Assembly: GCA_023251455.1 (NCBI GenBank)
Contig: JAHEYT010000030.1
Coordinates: 1 to 64,000 of the forward strand
DNA from: Bacteroidota bacterium
GTDB lineage: Bacteria > Bacteroidota > Bacteroidia > Bacteroidales > Prolixibacteraceae
Length of the DNA: 64,000 bases
Reading direction: 5' to 3'
Shown: in pieces, positions 1 through 10,600 of the stretch
Position numbering within the stretch: position 1 is the stretch's first letter
How the letters are laid out: the number at the start of each line of letters is the position of its first letter
Position numbers and translations under genes: made by a program
The notes under the pieces: generated by a model
What the model was told of the DNA's origin: nothing
Database searches by the model: none
Seen by the model: the letters and a program-made list of their open reading frames with translations, nothing else

Positions 1-249
1 ATGGGTCTGGCCGAAATCAGGATTATTGACCGCGAACCGCACAAAACCGTCAAGATAAGCAGCAGTGGCAGTATGCCGGTTAGTATTGTTTTCTGGATTC
101 AGCTGCTACCTGTTTCTGTCTACGAAACCAAACTTCGCCTTACCTTGGATGCTGATATGAGCATGATGATCAAAATGATGGTCAGCAAAAAGCTGGAAGA
201 AGGAATTAACCGACTGGCAGACGTGTTGGCTGCATTGCCATACAAGTAG
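1..249 (+). CDS. SRPBCC-like protein, C-terminal part
   Basis: Reading frame open from the first base of the window to a TAG at 247-249; the first codon is ATG but the gene probably begins upstream. The visible 82 residues resemble the end of an SRPBCC/START-type lipid-binding fold: a beta strand ending in LRLTLDADM and a long C-terminal helix (KKLEEGINRLADVLAAL). No catalytic residues are visible and none are expected for this fold. It converges on birA across a shared terminator-like hairpin. The family call is by general resemblance only. Confidence 0.5.
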   Translation: MGLAEIRIIDREPHKTVKISSSGSMPVSIVFWIQLLPVSVYETKLRLTLDADMSMMIKMMVSKKLEEGINRLADVLAALPYK

Positions 250-281
250 AAGCCATTAGAAAATAGTCATTGGTCATTAGA

Positions 282-304
282 AAAGAGGAAAAATTCCCTC
301 TTTA
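282..304. terminator. hairpin between convergent genes
   Basis: Stem AAAGAGG (282-288) pairs with CCTCTTT (297-303), flanked by A and T runs on both sides, so it could stop transcription from both the SRPBCC-like gene and birA. Confidence 0.5.
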
Positions 305-330
305 TAAGTTCTTTTTTCCTTTTCAAATGA

Positions 331-1086
331 CTATTGACTGTCCTTAAGAAATTCGACTTCCTTAAAATGAAATCCATCAATAGTGCCATCAGTTTTACGA
401 ATCAGCAACTGCCCAATCTCATTCACTCCGATGATTTCGCCTACAAAAAGTTCATCTTCAGCCTTAAAATAATGGTTTTCGTTTAAACGGTAAAGTACGG
501 AGATAAATTCCTGATCAATTGCTTCTTCTTGCCCATCGCGCAAAAGGGCATAATACCAGTTTATTCCGGATAAGATTTCAGACAAGATTACTTCGCAATC
601 GTAGTGCTGATTTGTCAGTAGCTGCAAAGACACCGGATTAGGCGCATCACTGTAAAAGATTGTCTGATTTACGTTCAAACCAATACCTACTACCGAGCTT
701 TTCAATAATCCGCTCATAATTGAGTTTTCAATCAGAATACCTCCCAGCTTCTGATTTCCAGCATAAATATCATTTGGCCATTTAATTTTCAATGAATCAA
801 CATACTTATTCAGAGCCCTATAAATACCTAACGAGACCACTTTTGATAGCATAAACTGTCGCCGTATCTCCAAAAAATCAGGGTATAAAACAATTGAAAA
901 GAGCAGGTTCTTACCCGGTTCACTTTCCCATACATTTTTCTGCTGGCCGCGACCAGCCGTTTGTTCGTATGCCAAAAAGACAGTACCTTCAGACAACACA
1001 ATTTCTCGCATTTGGCGGTTGGCATAGTTGTTGGTAGAGTCGGTCGCATCTAAGCGTACAATTAAATTTCCAATGATTTGATCCAT
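331..1086 (-). CDS. birA: Biotin--[acetyl-CoA-carboxylase] ligase
   Basis: Activates biotin with ATP to biotinyl-AMP and transfers it to a lysine of carboxylase carrier proteins in the cytoplasm. The 251-residue protein starts directly with the catalytic domain and has no N-terminal helix-turn-helix, so it is the monofunctional form that does not repress biotin genes. The biotinyl-AMP loop GRGQ lies near residues 45-48, the conserved KWPND at 102-106 and GGILIE follows. The small C-terminal SH3-like domain (about 200-251) is present. It is divergent from rsfS. Confidence 0.95.
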   Translation of the reverse strand: MDQIIGNLIVRLDATDSTNNYANRQMREIVLSEGTVFLAYEQTAGRGQQKNVWESEPGKNLLFSIVLYPDFLEIRRQFMLSKVVSLGIYRALNKYVDSLKIKWPNDIYAGNQKLGGILIENSIMSGLLKSSVVGIGLNVNQTIFYSDAPNPVSLQLLTNQHYDCEVILSEILSGINWYYALLRDGQEEAIDQEFISVLYRLNENHYFKAEDELFVGEIIGVNEIGQLLIRKTDGTIDGFHFKEVEFLKDSQ

Positions 1087-1170
1087 GCTGCTGAGTTAAA
1101 TTTGCATTTCCATTTTTATGCAGGAAATTCGTCGTACAAGTTTAATCACTTATATATAAGGTAAAAAATT

Positions 1171-1178
1171 TATCTTTG
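1171..1178 (+). promoter_or_regulatory. -7 element of the rsfS promoter
   Basis: TATCTTTG matches the Bacteroidota -7 consensus TAnnTTTG and sits 18 bases before the rsfS ATG. A second match, TAAATTTG, lies at 1097-1104. The -33 box is not clear. Confidence 0.5.
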
Positions 1179-1196
1179 TAGTTCTAATAAAATTTT

Positions 1197-1574
1197 ATGA
1201 ACAAAAGCGTTAAAGAAACTGAAACTGAACAATTGTTGAAGGCCATTGTTGAAGGGATTCAAAGGAAAAAAGGACAGGAAATCGTCAAAATTGACTTAAC
1301 AAAAATTAATCATACCGAATGTAAATATTTTATCATTTGTCATGGAAACTCGGTCACACACGTTGATGCCATAGCCCATTCTGTTGAAGATACCGTTGAA
1401 GAGCTAATGAATGAAAGTGCCTGGCACAAAGACGGATATCGGAATTCAATCTGGATTTTACTCGATTACGCCGAAATTATGGTACACGTTTTTCAAAAAG
1501 AGTCCAGAAATTTTTACGACCTTGAAAACTTATGGGCCGATGCACATATCGAATTAATTAAAGAAGAAAACTAA
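1197..1574 (+). CDS. rsfS: Ribosome silencing factor RsfS
   Basis: RsfS (DUF143/Iojap family) binds ribosomal protein uL14 on the large subunit and blocks subunit joining when nutrients are short. At 125 residues it has the usual family length, with the fold's core visible as KIDLTKINHTECKYFIIC, then NSVTHVDAIAHSVE, and the C-terminal signature WILLDYAEIMVHVF followed by RNFYDLENLW. It is first in a probable operon with ftsH, which begins 6 bases after its stop codon. This pairing is common in Bacteroidota. Confidence 0.95.
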   Translation: MNKSVKETETEQLLKAIVEGIQRKKGQEIVKIDLTKINHTECKYFIICHGNSVTHVDAIAHSVEDTVEELMNESAWHKDGYRNSIWILLDYAEIMVHVFQKESRNFYDLENLWADAHIELIKEEN

Positions 1575-1580
1575 TATAAA

Positions 1581-3620
1581 ATGGGAAACAATAATAAAAA
1601 CAAGGAAAAGCTGAATATCGGGAATATGGGATCGGGAAGTAAAGTCCCCAAATTTAATCCCTATTGGATATACGGAGTGGTAATTATCGCTTTTCTGGCC
1701 ATCCAGTGGTTTACTTTGGGCGGAGGTCCGGTTGAAACAAACTGGAACGAAGTAAAAACAACCATGCTGGCAAACAACGATATTAAGAAAATCATCGTTG
1801 TAAATGAAAAAGAGGCTCAGGTTTACCTAAAAGAAAGCAGCTACGACAAATATGCCGCCAAACTAAATAATGGATTTACGGCTCCAACCAAAACAGGGCC
1901 TCATTATTTCTTCGAAATTGGTCCTCCTGAAGCATTTGCCAATAACTTAAAAGAAGCTCAGGCCAATGTAACCGAAGAAAATAAGATCAATATTGAATAC
2001 AAAACTGTTCACAACTATCTGGGCGAATTGCTAAACTGGATTCTTCCGTTTGCAATCATCATCTTAATTTGGTGGTGGATTTTCAAACGAATGAGTAAAG
2101 GATCAGGTGGCGGTGGAGCCGGAAATATTTTCAATGTCGGAAAATCGCAAGCCAAAGTCTTTGATAAAGATTCGAGGGTTACAAATACATTTAAAGATGT
2201 AGCCGGTTTGGCCGAAGCAAAACAGGAAGTGGAAGAAATTGTAGATTTCCTGAAAAGCCCGACCAAATTCACCAAGCTGGGTGGAAAAATCCCCAAAGGA
2301 GCTCTTTTGGTAGGCCCTCCCGGAACCGGAAAAACATTGCTGGCTAAGGCTGTAGCCGGAGAAGCAAACGTTCCATTCTTCTCGATGTCGGGATCCGATT
2401 TTGTTGAGATGTTTGTCGGAGTCGGCGCTTCACGTGTTCGCGATTTATTTAAACAGGCCAAAGAAAAATCACCATGTATTGTGTTTATCGATGAGATTGA
2501 TGCGATTGGACGTGCCAGAGGCAAGAACCCAAACATGGGATCGAACGATGAACGCGAAAATACTTTGAATCAGCTTTTAACCGAAATGGATGGTTTTGAC
2601 ACCAATTCAGGAGTAATTATATTGGCAGCTACTAACCGTGCCGACATTCTTGACAAAGCATTAATGCGTGCCGGCCGCTTCGACCGTCAGATACATGTTG
2701 AATTACCTGACTTGAATGAGCGCTTGGAGATTTTCATGGTTCACCTGAGACCAATCAAACTTTCACCGGAAGTTGATCCAGCTTTTCTGGCTAAACAAAC
2801 TCCGGGATTCTCTGGTGCCGACATTGCAAACGTGTGTAACGAATCTGCTCTGATTGCAGCCCGACACAACAAGGAATTAGTCGACAAACAAGACTTTCTT
2901 GATGCTGTAGACCGTATAATTGGTGGTCTGGAAAAGAAGAATAAAATTATATCGGTAGATGAAAAGCGCAGGATTGCTTATCACGAAGCCGGACATGCAA
3001 CCATAAGCTGGTTACTCGAACATGCACATCCACTGGTTAAAGTAACCATTGTTCCGCGCGGAAAAGCACTGGGCGCTGCATGGTATCTTCCTGAAGAACG
3101 CTCAATTACAACCAAAGATCAGCTTCTCGACGAAATGTGTTCTGCTTTGGGTGGCCGTGCTGCCGAGCAAATTTCATTTAACAGCATCTCTTCAGGCGCA
3201 CAAAACGACCTCGAAAAAGTAACCAAGCAATCGTACGCCATGGTTAGCATTTTTGGAATGAGCGAGAAAGTTGGGAACGTTAGCTTTTACGACTCATCAG
3301 GCCAGAACGAATACGGATTCACCAAACCTTACAGCGAAAAAACTGCAGAACTGATTGATTCTGAATCAAAACTCTTAATTGAGACGCAATACGTCAGAGC
3401 CTTGGAAGTTTTGACCGCGAATAAAGAAGGTCATGAAAAATTAGCTGAGTTACTTTTGGAAAAAGAGGTGATATTCAGCGAAGATCTTGAAAACGTATTT
3501 GGAAAACGGAAATGGGGAAAACCATTGATGGTTGCTGAAGTAAAAAAAGAAATAGCTGCCGGATTGCTTGAAAACAATGAAGCACCAACTGAATCCGAAA
3601 CGACATCAGCATCAGCATAA
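1581..3620 (+). CDS. ftsH: ATP-dependent zinc metalloprotease FtsH
   Basis: Membrane-bound AAA+ protease that extracts and degrades misassembled membrane proteins and short-lived regulators. Two membrane segments (about 28-45 and 150-168) flank a periplasmic domain. The AAA module has Walker A GPPGTGKT at 245-252, Walker B VFIDEID at 301-307 and the second region of homology with RAGRFDR near 363-369. The zinc site HEAGH is at 468-472, with Asp543 the likely third ligand. The 679-residue length is normal. A 32-residue hydrophilic N-terminal extension rich in Asn, Lys and Gly precedes the first membrane segment. Its stop codon overlaps the next ATG by one base, so translation is probably coupled. 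Confidence 0.97.
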   Translation: MGNNNKNKEKLNIGNMGSGSKVPKFNPYWIYGVVIIAFLAIQWFTLGGGPVETNWNEVKTTMLANNDIKKIIVVNEKEAQVYLKESSYDKYAAKLNNGFTAPTKTGPHYFFEIGPPEAFANNLKEAQANVTEENKINIEYKTVHNYLGELLNWILPFAIIILIWWWIFKRMSKGSGGGGAGNIFNVGKSQAKVFDKDSRVTNTFKDVAGLAEAKQEVEEIVDFLKSPTKFTKLGGKIPKGALLVGPPGTGKTLLAKAVAGEANVPFFSMSGSDFVEMFVGVGASRVRDLFKQAKEKSPCIVFIDEIDAIGRARGKNPNMGSNDERENTLNQLLTEMDGFDTNSGVIILAATNRADILDKALMRAGRFDRQIHVELPDLNERLEIFMVHLRPIKLSPEVDPAFLAKQTPGFSGADIANVCNESALIAARHNKELVDKQDFLDAVDRIIGGLEKKNKIISVDEKRRIAYHEAGHATISWLLEHAHPLVKVTIVPRGKALGAAWYLPEERSITTKDQLLDEMCSALGGRAAEQISFNSISSGAQNDLEKVTKQSYAMVSIFGMSEKVGNVSFYDSSGQNEYGFTKPYSEKTAELIDSESKLLIETQYVRALEVLTANKEGHEKLAELLLEKEVIFSEDLENVFGKRKWGKPLMVAEVKKEIAAGLLENNEAPTESETTSASA

Positions 3621-4255
3621 TGGACTCAGCAAGAAATAATATTTTGGCCCGTTTGAAGGCCGCTCAGGACAAAAGAGGTGAAATTGGGGAGAATATCCCC
3701 GATTTCACCTCTCCTATTTACCATCCGCTTAATGAATCGTTAAGTCAGGAATTCAAAACAAACCTGGAGATGATTGGTGGACAAGTGATTCTGATTAAAT
3801 CAAAATCAGAAATTGCTGATCAGATCAAACAGATATGTGAAGAAAAAAAACTGAATAGAATTTTCTGTGCCGATCCCAACCTTCAGGAAATACTGAAGGA
3901 AAATATCGATATTGATTCAGATGAAAACTCTTTTTTAGGATTAAATATCGGGTTAACAGGCTGCGAATTTCTGGTTGCTCACCTTGGTTCCGTGCTCATA
4001 AGTTCGGCACAAATCTCCGGACGAAGGCTTAATGTTTTTCCGGAAACGCACATTGTGGTGGCCGACCAATCGCAACTGACAGATTATTTAGACCAGGCTC
4101 TCGAAAAATTGCAAAACAAATACAAAAATGAATTACCTTCGTTAATAAGCAACATTACCGGACCTAGCCGCACTGCCGACATCGAAAAGACTTTGGTGAT
4201 GGGGATGCATGGTCCGAAGTCGCTGGTTGTTATTATTTCCGAAGAACCGCTTTAA
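3620..4255 (+). CDS. LUD domain protein (LutC/YkgG family)
   Basis: A 211-residue protein of the LUD fold, named after the lactate-utilisation subunits LutB and LutC. Family marks are the central GLTGCEFLVAHLGSV block (about 113-127), ETHIVVADQSQLTDYL, and the C-terminal GPSRTADIEKTLVMGMHGP (about 180-198). LutC works with iron-sulfur partners LutA and LutB, but neither is present here, so a role in lactate oxidation is not supported. It is translationally coupled to ftsH (TAATG overlap), and this ftsH-LUD pairing recurs in Bacteroidota. The function here is unknown. Confidence 0.85.
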   Translation: MDSARNNILARLKAAQDKRGEIGENIPDFTSPIYHPLNESLSQEFKTNLEMIGGQVILIKSKSEIADQIKQICEEKKLNRIFCADPNLQEILKENIDIDSDENSFLGLNIGLTGCEFLVAHLGSVLISSAQISGRRLNVFPETHIVVADQSQLTDYLDQALEKLQNKYKNELPSLISNITGPSRTADIEKTLVMGMHGPKSLVVIISEEPL

Positions 4256-4266
4256 TATTTGCAATT

Positions 4267-4473
4267 ATGGAAAAAGATTGGGTTTGTGTTTTCCGCACAG
4301 AACAAGGATTTCAGGCCGAAATAGCCCGTGATATTCTTGAAAACGAAGAAATCGATTGCGTTGTCCTCAACGAACACGACTCAGTAATTCCATCTATTGG
4401 CGAACTTGAAGTGTGGGTTCACGAGGATTTTGAGGTAACTGCAACTGAACTTTTAAAAGATTTAATCCTTTGA
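4267..4473 (+). CDS. DUF2007 family small protein
   Basis: A 68-residue protein resembling DUF2007, often labelled a putative signal-transducing protein. The pattern seen is WVCVFRTEQGFQAEIARDILENEEID followed by a strand and LEVWVHEDF, giving a small ferredoxin-like alpha/beta fold. No cysteine cluster or catalytic residue is apparent. It sits between the LUD gene (11-base gap) and cdsA, whose start codon overlaps its stop by four bases, so all belong to one transcript. Confidence 0.8.
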   Translation: MEKDWVCVFRTEQGFQAEIARDILENEEIDCVVLNEHDSVIPSIGELEVWVHEDFEVTATELLKDLIL

Positions 4474-5294
4474 AGAAATTAATTACGCGAACGATTACCG
4501 GAATCGTTCTTGTTTTGGTCATGCTAACTGCCATACTAGCCAGCCAGTATAGTTTTGCACTTCTGTTTTTAGTTATCTTATCGGTAAGTATCAGCGAATT
4601 CATCAATCTTTACAAGCAATCAGACGTTCAACCAAATAAGTTTTTTGCTTATTCAGTTTCCATCATTCTTTTTGCAGTTTCATTCCTGATAGCCAAAGGC
4701 AACATCGAATTCAAATATTTTTTCGTATTACTGCCATTCTTCCTGATGATTATGGCCGCCGAGCTCTACCGTAAAAAAGAAAAACCGGCCGAAAACATAG
4801 CTGTTACCATTTTCAGTATCATTTACCTTGCAATTCCCCTGTCGCTCATAAACTTTCTGGTATTTCCAGATATAATGGGAGGAAACACTTATACTCCGAA
4901 AATACTGATTGCCATATTTGCGCTTATCTGGATCCATGATTCAGGAGCATATCTGGTTGGCGTATCCATAGGAAAGAACCGTCTGTTCGAGCGTATTTCG
5001 CCAAAAAAATCGTGGGAAGGCGCCATTGGTGGAACTCTTATTGCCATTTTTGCCTCCTATTTCATTTGCAATTATATTCCTGAAATCAAATTAATCCATT
5101 GGATTGCGATCAGCATTTTAACCGTAGTTTCGTCGACTTATGGTGATTTAACCGAATCAATGTTTAAACGTTATTTTGGGATAAAAGACAGCGGAAACAT
5201 CCTGCCCGGACACGGTGGAGTACTCGATCGGTTCGATTCTTTATTCTTTGCAGTCCCGGTAGTTCTGGCATATATAAAACTATTCGTCGAATAA
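4470..5294 (+). CDS. cdsA: Phosphatidate cytidylyltransferase
   Basis: Makes CDP-diacylglycerol from phosphatidate and CTP in the inner membrane, the precursor used by PssA encoded at 14229. The 274 residues contain about eight membrane segments. The family signature is at the C-terminus: KKSWEGAIGGT, then GDLTESMFKR and KDSGNILPGHGGVLDRFDS, with the acidic residues that bind divalent metal and CTP. The start is a TTG at 4470 overlapping the preceding stop codon. A strong terminator follows. Confidence 0.96.
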   Translation: MKKLITRTITGIVLVLVMLTAILASQYSFALLFLVILSVSISEFINLYKQSDVQPNKFFAYSVSIILFAVSFLIAKGNIEFKYFFVLLPFFLMIMAAELYRKKEKPAENIAVTIFSIIYLAIPLSLINFLVFPDIMGGNTYTPKILIAIFALIWIHDSGAYLVGVSIGKNRLFERISPKKSWEGAIGGTLIAIFASYFICNYIPEIKLIHWIAISILTVVSSTYGDLTESMFKRYFGIKDSGNILPGHGGVLDRFDSLFFAVPVVLAYIKLFVE

Positions 5295-5300
5295 AATACA

Positions 5301-5333
5301 AAAGGCTGAACCCAAACGTGAACAGCCTTTTTT
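5301..5333 (+). terminator. Rho-independent terminator after cdsA
   Basis: Stem AAAGGCTG (5301-5308) with CAGCCTTT (5323-5330), then a T run. It closes the rsfS-to-cdsA transcript and may also serve gdhA, which converges on it. Confidence 0.8.
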
Positions 5334-5354
5334 GATTATGGGGTTTGCGAAAGA

Positions 5355-6734
<1,380 letters not shown>

Positions 6735-6859
6735 TTAAGGTTTTCTTCTTTCTTACTGCCTATTGAAAGGCCATTCATCATTTGAAGCCTAAAAATAATA
6801 TCCAGAACTGAGGGTACAGCCGACGCAGACTGCATTTACGTGTTTTACGTACGGAAAGA

Positions 6860-6898
6860 AGTTCGGAGTGAATCAAAGTTCGGAGTGCCTAAAGTTTA
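6860..6898. repeat. short direct repeat, TTCGGAGTG family
   Basis: AGTTCGGAGTG occurs twice about 17 bases apart in the 232-base gap between gdhA and the LuxR-type regulator. Related sequence recurs at 22917-22998 between nuoI and nuoJ, so this is a dispersed intergenic motif rather than part of a gene. Confidence 0.45.
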
Positions 6899-6939
6899 TC
6901 AGAATCATTAACATTAAGAATCCCGGATTTTGAGATTCC

Positions 6940-7593
6940 TTAAATTTCGATGATGTTGTTTTTGATGGCGAATTTGACCATATCAACCGTGCTTTTCAGG
7001 TTGAGCTTCTGCATAATATGGTTTTTGTGCGATTCAACGGTTCGGACACTGATAAAAAAGCGGTCGGCAATTTCCTGGTTGGTATGACTTTCACCCCAAA
7101 GCTTGAGGATTTCAACCTGGCGTGAGCTTAAATTGGCAATATCAGCATTCTGGTTCAATTCATCGGCTTTCAAGCTCGAAATATAGCGGTTCAAAAGCAG
7201 GTGCGTGATCGATTTGCTGTAATAATCGTGACCGTTTCTCAGCGTATAAACAGCTTCGAGCAAACTATTTCGGTCTGAGTCTTTCCCGAGAAATCCTTTG
7301 GCGCCGGCCTTAATGGTCTTTAGCACAATTTCTTCACTGTCGATAACTGAAATAATGAGAATTTTCAGTTTCGGATTGCTAATATTCAACTGCACGATCA
7401 GGTTGAGATTACGGACCGATATGTCGTGCATGTTTAAGATCAGCACATGAACCTGCATTGACTTCAGCTTTTCAGTCAGGATATTTCGGTCATCGCAGTT
7501 CAGCACAACCCTGAAATCGGAGATGCCCGACAACATTCCGGAAATACCTTCCAAAACCAGTTTGTGTTCATCAAATAATGCAATATCAATCAT
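6940..7593 (-). CDS. LuxR/NarL-type regulator with altered receiver
   Basis: A 217-residue protein with an N-terminal receiver-like domain (about 1-118) and a C-terminal LuxR helix-turn-helix (about 152-215: LSSRQVEILKLWGESHTNQEIADRF, then VRTVESHKNHIMQKL). The acidic pocket is kept as FDEH, but the strand that normally ends in the phosphoacceptor Asp reads VLILNMHD, with Asn in that place. Phosphorylation of the usual kind is therefore doubtful. The ATG at 7591-7593 is preferred over an upstream TTG. The gene follows the giant ATP-grasp protein by about 60 bases on the same strand. Confidence 0.85.
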   Translation of the reverse strand: MIDIALFDEHKLVLEGISGMLSGISDFRVVLNCDDRNILTEKLKSMQVHVLILNMHDISVRNLNLIVQLNISNPKLKILIISVIDSEEIVLKTIKAGAKGFLGKDSDRNSLLEAVYTLRNGHDYYSKSITHLLLNRYISSLKADELNQNADIANLSSRQVEILKLWGESHTNQEIADRFFISVRTVESHKNHIMQKLNLKSTVDMVKFAIKNNIIEI

Positions 7594-7611
7594 TCCGGAA
7601 ATGTTTAAGGC

Positions 7612-7619
7612 CAAAATTA
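7612..7619 (-). promoter_or_regulatory. possible -7 element for the LuxR-type gene
   Basis: On the minus strand TAATTTTG fits TAnnTTTG about 18 bases before the ATG. No clear -33 box, so the gene may also be read through from the giant upstream gene. Confidence 0.3.
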
Positions 7620-7653
7620 AACCTAATTCTATTCATTAATTGGATTTTCACCC

Positions 7654-10600
7654 TCATTCGTGCGTAATTATTGCCGAAGTTTTCATCCGGCCATCCATCA
7701 GAATTGTAAGTGGTTTCTCGAACCTGATGTGCTTAAAATAATTTGTTTCGTGAATTACCTTCTGTTTGTCCAGCATTTCCCATTTCACAAAATCGGTTAG
7801 CGATGAATGCAGAACCGAAAAATAACCAATATTCATTGAGGTTACATTGTGAAAGAAATGCGACCCGAGCGACGAATCCAGCGGATAATTATCGAGACTC
7901 ACTTCCACAATTACTTTCGCATTCGAAATTTGCGACCAATTTACCGGAATGCCTACAAACCGGTCGCGGCTTCCCCAACGCCCCGGCCCAATTAACACAT
8001 ATTGCCTGTTGTTCTTGATCATCAGGCTATTCAGGCTCTCAATCTCGGCAGCCATTTCAAGCGTTTTGAGTTTACTAAATCTAGCAGGGTCGACATAAAT
8101 AACATCCCGAATATCTTTGATTTCTCCATTTCCCAGACTCGACCTTGTAAACAATGCCATCTTCGACTTATCCATCTGGTCGATCACAATATTCTGCATA
8201 ATTTGATTGCCAATCAGTGGTTTAATCTGAAGCAGGTAAAACGTAGGCAAACCGTTTTTCGAGCGATCAAGATCAACAGCGTATTCTATTTCAACCGGCG
8301 AGCCAAATGCTTCCTTTACCGTATTCAGCAAAACACTGATTGTTTCGGCCAAAGGAATATAATTGTATTGCAGAATGTCGGCAAAGTTGACGATGCGTGG
8401 TCCATAAATGCTCAGGCCAGGTTCAATGCGATCGTTATTCGGATTGTAAACCGAAACACAATGATCCAAAGTTCCATGCTTTTCAGCCTCACGAATATCT
8501 AACAATTGGAGCGCTGCCAGTTCACCATGTTCCAGAAAATCAAAATCCCGGTCGCGGCAATCGAGCGCATAAAACTGTACCTGGGAGCTGTTCAGTAAAT
8601 CTTTAATGCTGTGAATCGTAACTTTGGGATATTTGGGCGAAAAGCGGAACGATTTCCAGCCATCGACTACATAGGTTCCCAAACCCACTGCAGCAACGGC
8701 AAAACCCTCATCAGGCTTCATATTAGCCACCGGATAATAATTGTATGACTGTGCAACCCCGCTGATGTGCGGATAATAATAATCGCCGTATTGGTTTCCA
8801 ACAAGTTCCTGCAACACTACAGCCATCTTTTCTTCTTCCACTTTGTGATGAATGATTGAAAAATAATTTCGTGCTTTTTCAGAAAAAGTGGAGGCAAAAA
8901 CCAGTTTAATTGCTGTTGAAATCCGTTCGAGAATCAGCTTTTTATTTGTGGCATGATTGGGAATGATATAAGTATCAAAAACTCCGGCGAATGGCTGTGT
9001 TATTGAATCTTCCGAAGAACTTGACGACCTTACTGCAATGGGTTTTTCGATCTGGGAAACAAAAACCCTCAATTTTTTAAGGAGCGAAATAGACAAATGA
9101 GCATCAACAAACAGACGCCTCAATTCGGCGTACGAAATATCGGGGTCGATGATTTTATCGAAAAGCTTGTTTTTGGCAATGAAATGCTGAAATTCATTCG
9201 AACCAATAATGACTGTTATGGGCGCCAAAATATTGATTTTATTGGCTAAAGTCGGGAATTCCAAGTTGTAAATCAGTGTGTTGATGAACGCCAGTCCACG
9301 TCCTTTTCCACCCAGCGAACCTCCGGAAAAGGATACAATATTCTTTTCGTCAAGTGTCGATGTTTCATCAAAGTTCAGAATTTTTCCTTTTTTCTTTTCC
9401 TCCCGATAGTGTTTGATGCTATCTAAAAAGAATTGCCGCATTTCATCCATACTTTTGAATGTATTGGCTGCAACCGGATTGAGTGTTTTGGCAAGTTGAA
9501 TTTCACCACGCGACATCAGCCACAACGATAGCTGGTTTTCAGAAGCATGAAGATACAACGATTCGTCGGGGACTTCCTGAAGCAAGGTTTCGAACTCGCG
9601 TAACGACTTGGCCACACCAATTTTATTGCCTTCTTTATCCCTGAAAACAAAATTTCCGAAACCCAGATAACTGACCAGATAATGCCGTAAATCATTCAGC
9701 AAAGTCTCCGAATTTTTGTTGATGAATGCAACTTCAAGTTCGCGTGCTACCTTTTCATTCCGATTCTCGGATGATTGTAAAATAATCGGGATCTTGGAAA
9801 TGTGTGATTTGACGTATTTAATGAAATTTACCCCAGCATGTTTATCCATCTTTCCGCCGCGGTCGAACTCGACATCCGAAATCACACAAAGCAAAAAATC
9901 TTTGTATTTATTGAAAATAGCGATGGCTTCTTCGTAATTACGGGCCAACAGAATTTTGGGTCTCGAACGCATTTTCGAGATTTTGTCCAATTCGTTTTTC
10001 TCCACTTCAGGCAACAGCTGTTGTACCTGGCTAAAAACAATATCGTACAAAAACTGGAGGTATTTCGAATAATAAAGCGGCGAATCTTCGATCAGCAAAA
10101 TAACACGAACCAGACCAATTTTGGTATCGTTCTCCACATTCACTTTGTCTTCGGTCGATTTTACAATGGCAAACAGGATAAGCGAATCACCGTTCCAGAC
10201 AAACAGTTTATCGACCGAACGGATGGTTGGAACCAGTTCTTCAAAATATTTGATGTCACTTTTTTTGTTCAGGAGCAGATAAATGGGCAGCGACTCGTTT
10301 TTTGCACGTATCTGTTCGCTCAAAATTACGGGCGCTTCACGATCCATTCCAGCCATCAAAATAACCAAATCAAAATGCGTGGTTTCCAGCAAATTGAGCG
10401 CTTCTTCGGCTGACGAAACCCCAGTGATTCGCGGAACCGAAAAAAGGCTGTACTGGTAGGCTTCGCCCATAAATTTCTCGAAAAATGAGTCTTCGCTTTC
10501 GAGGGTAAACGCGTCGTACAAAGTAGCCACAAACAAGATGTGCTTGATCTTGTACTTCATCATGTCGAGATAAATGTACTTATCGATCGACTGCTGATTA

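Noticed and set aside
2015-2536. A 173-codon minus-strand frame inside ftsH
   Set aside because: Mirror frame of the highly conserved AAA domain; FtsH motifs run through the whole stretch on the plus strand.
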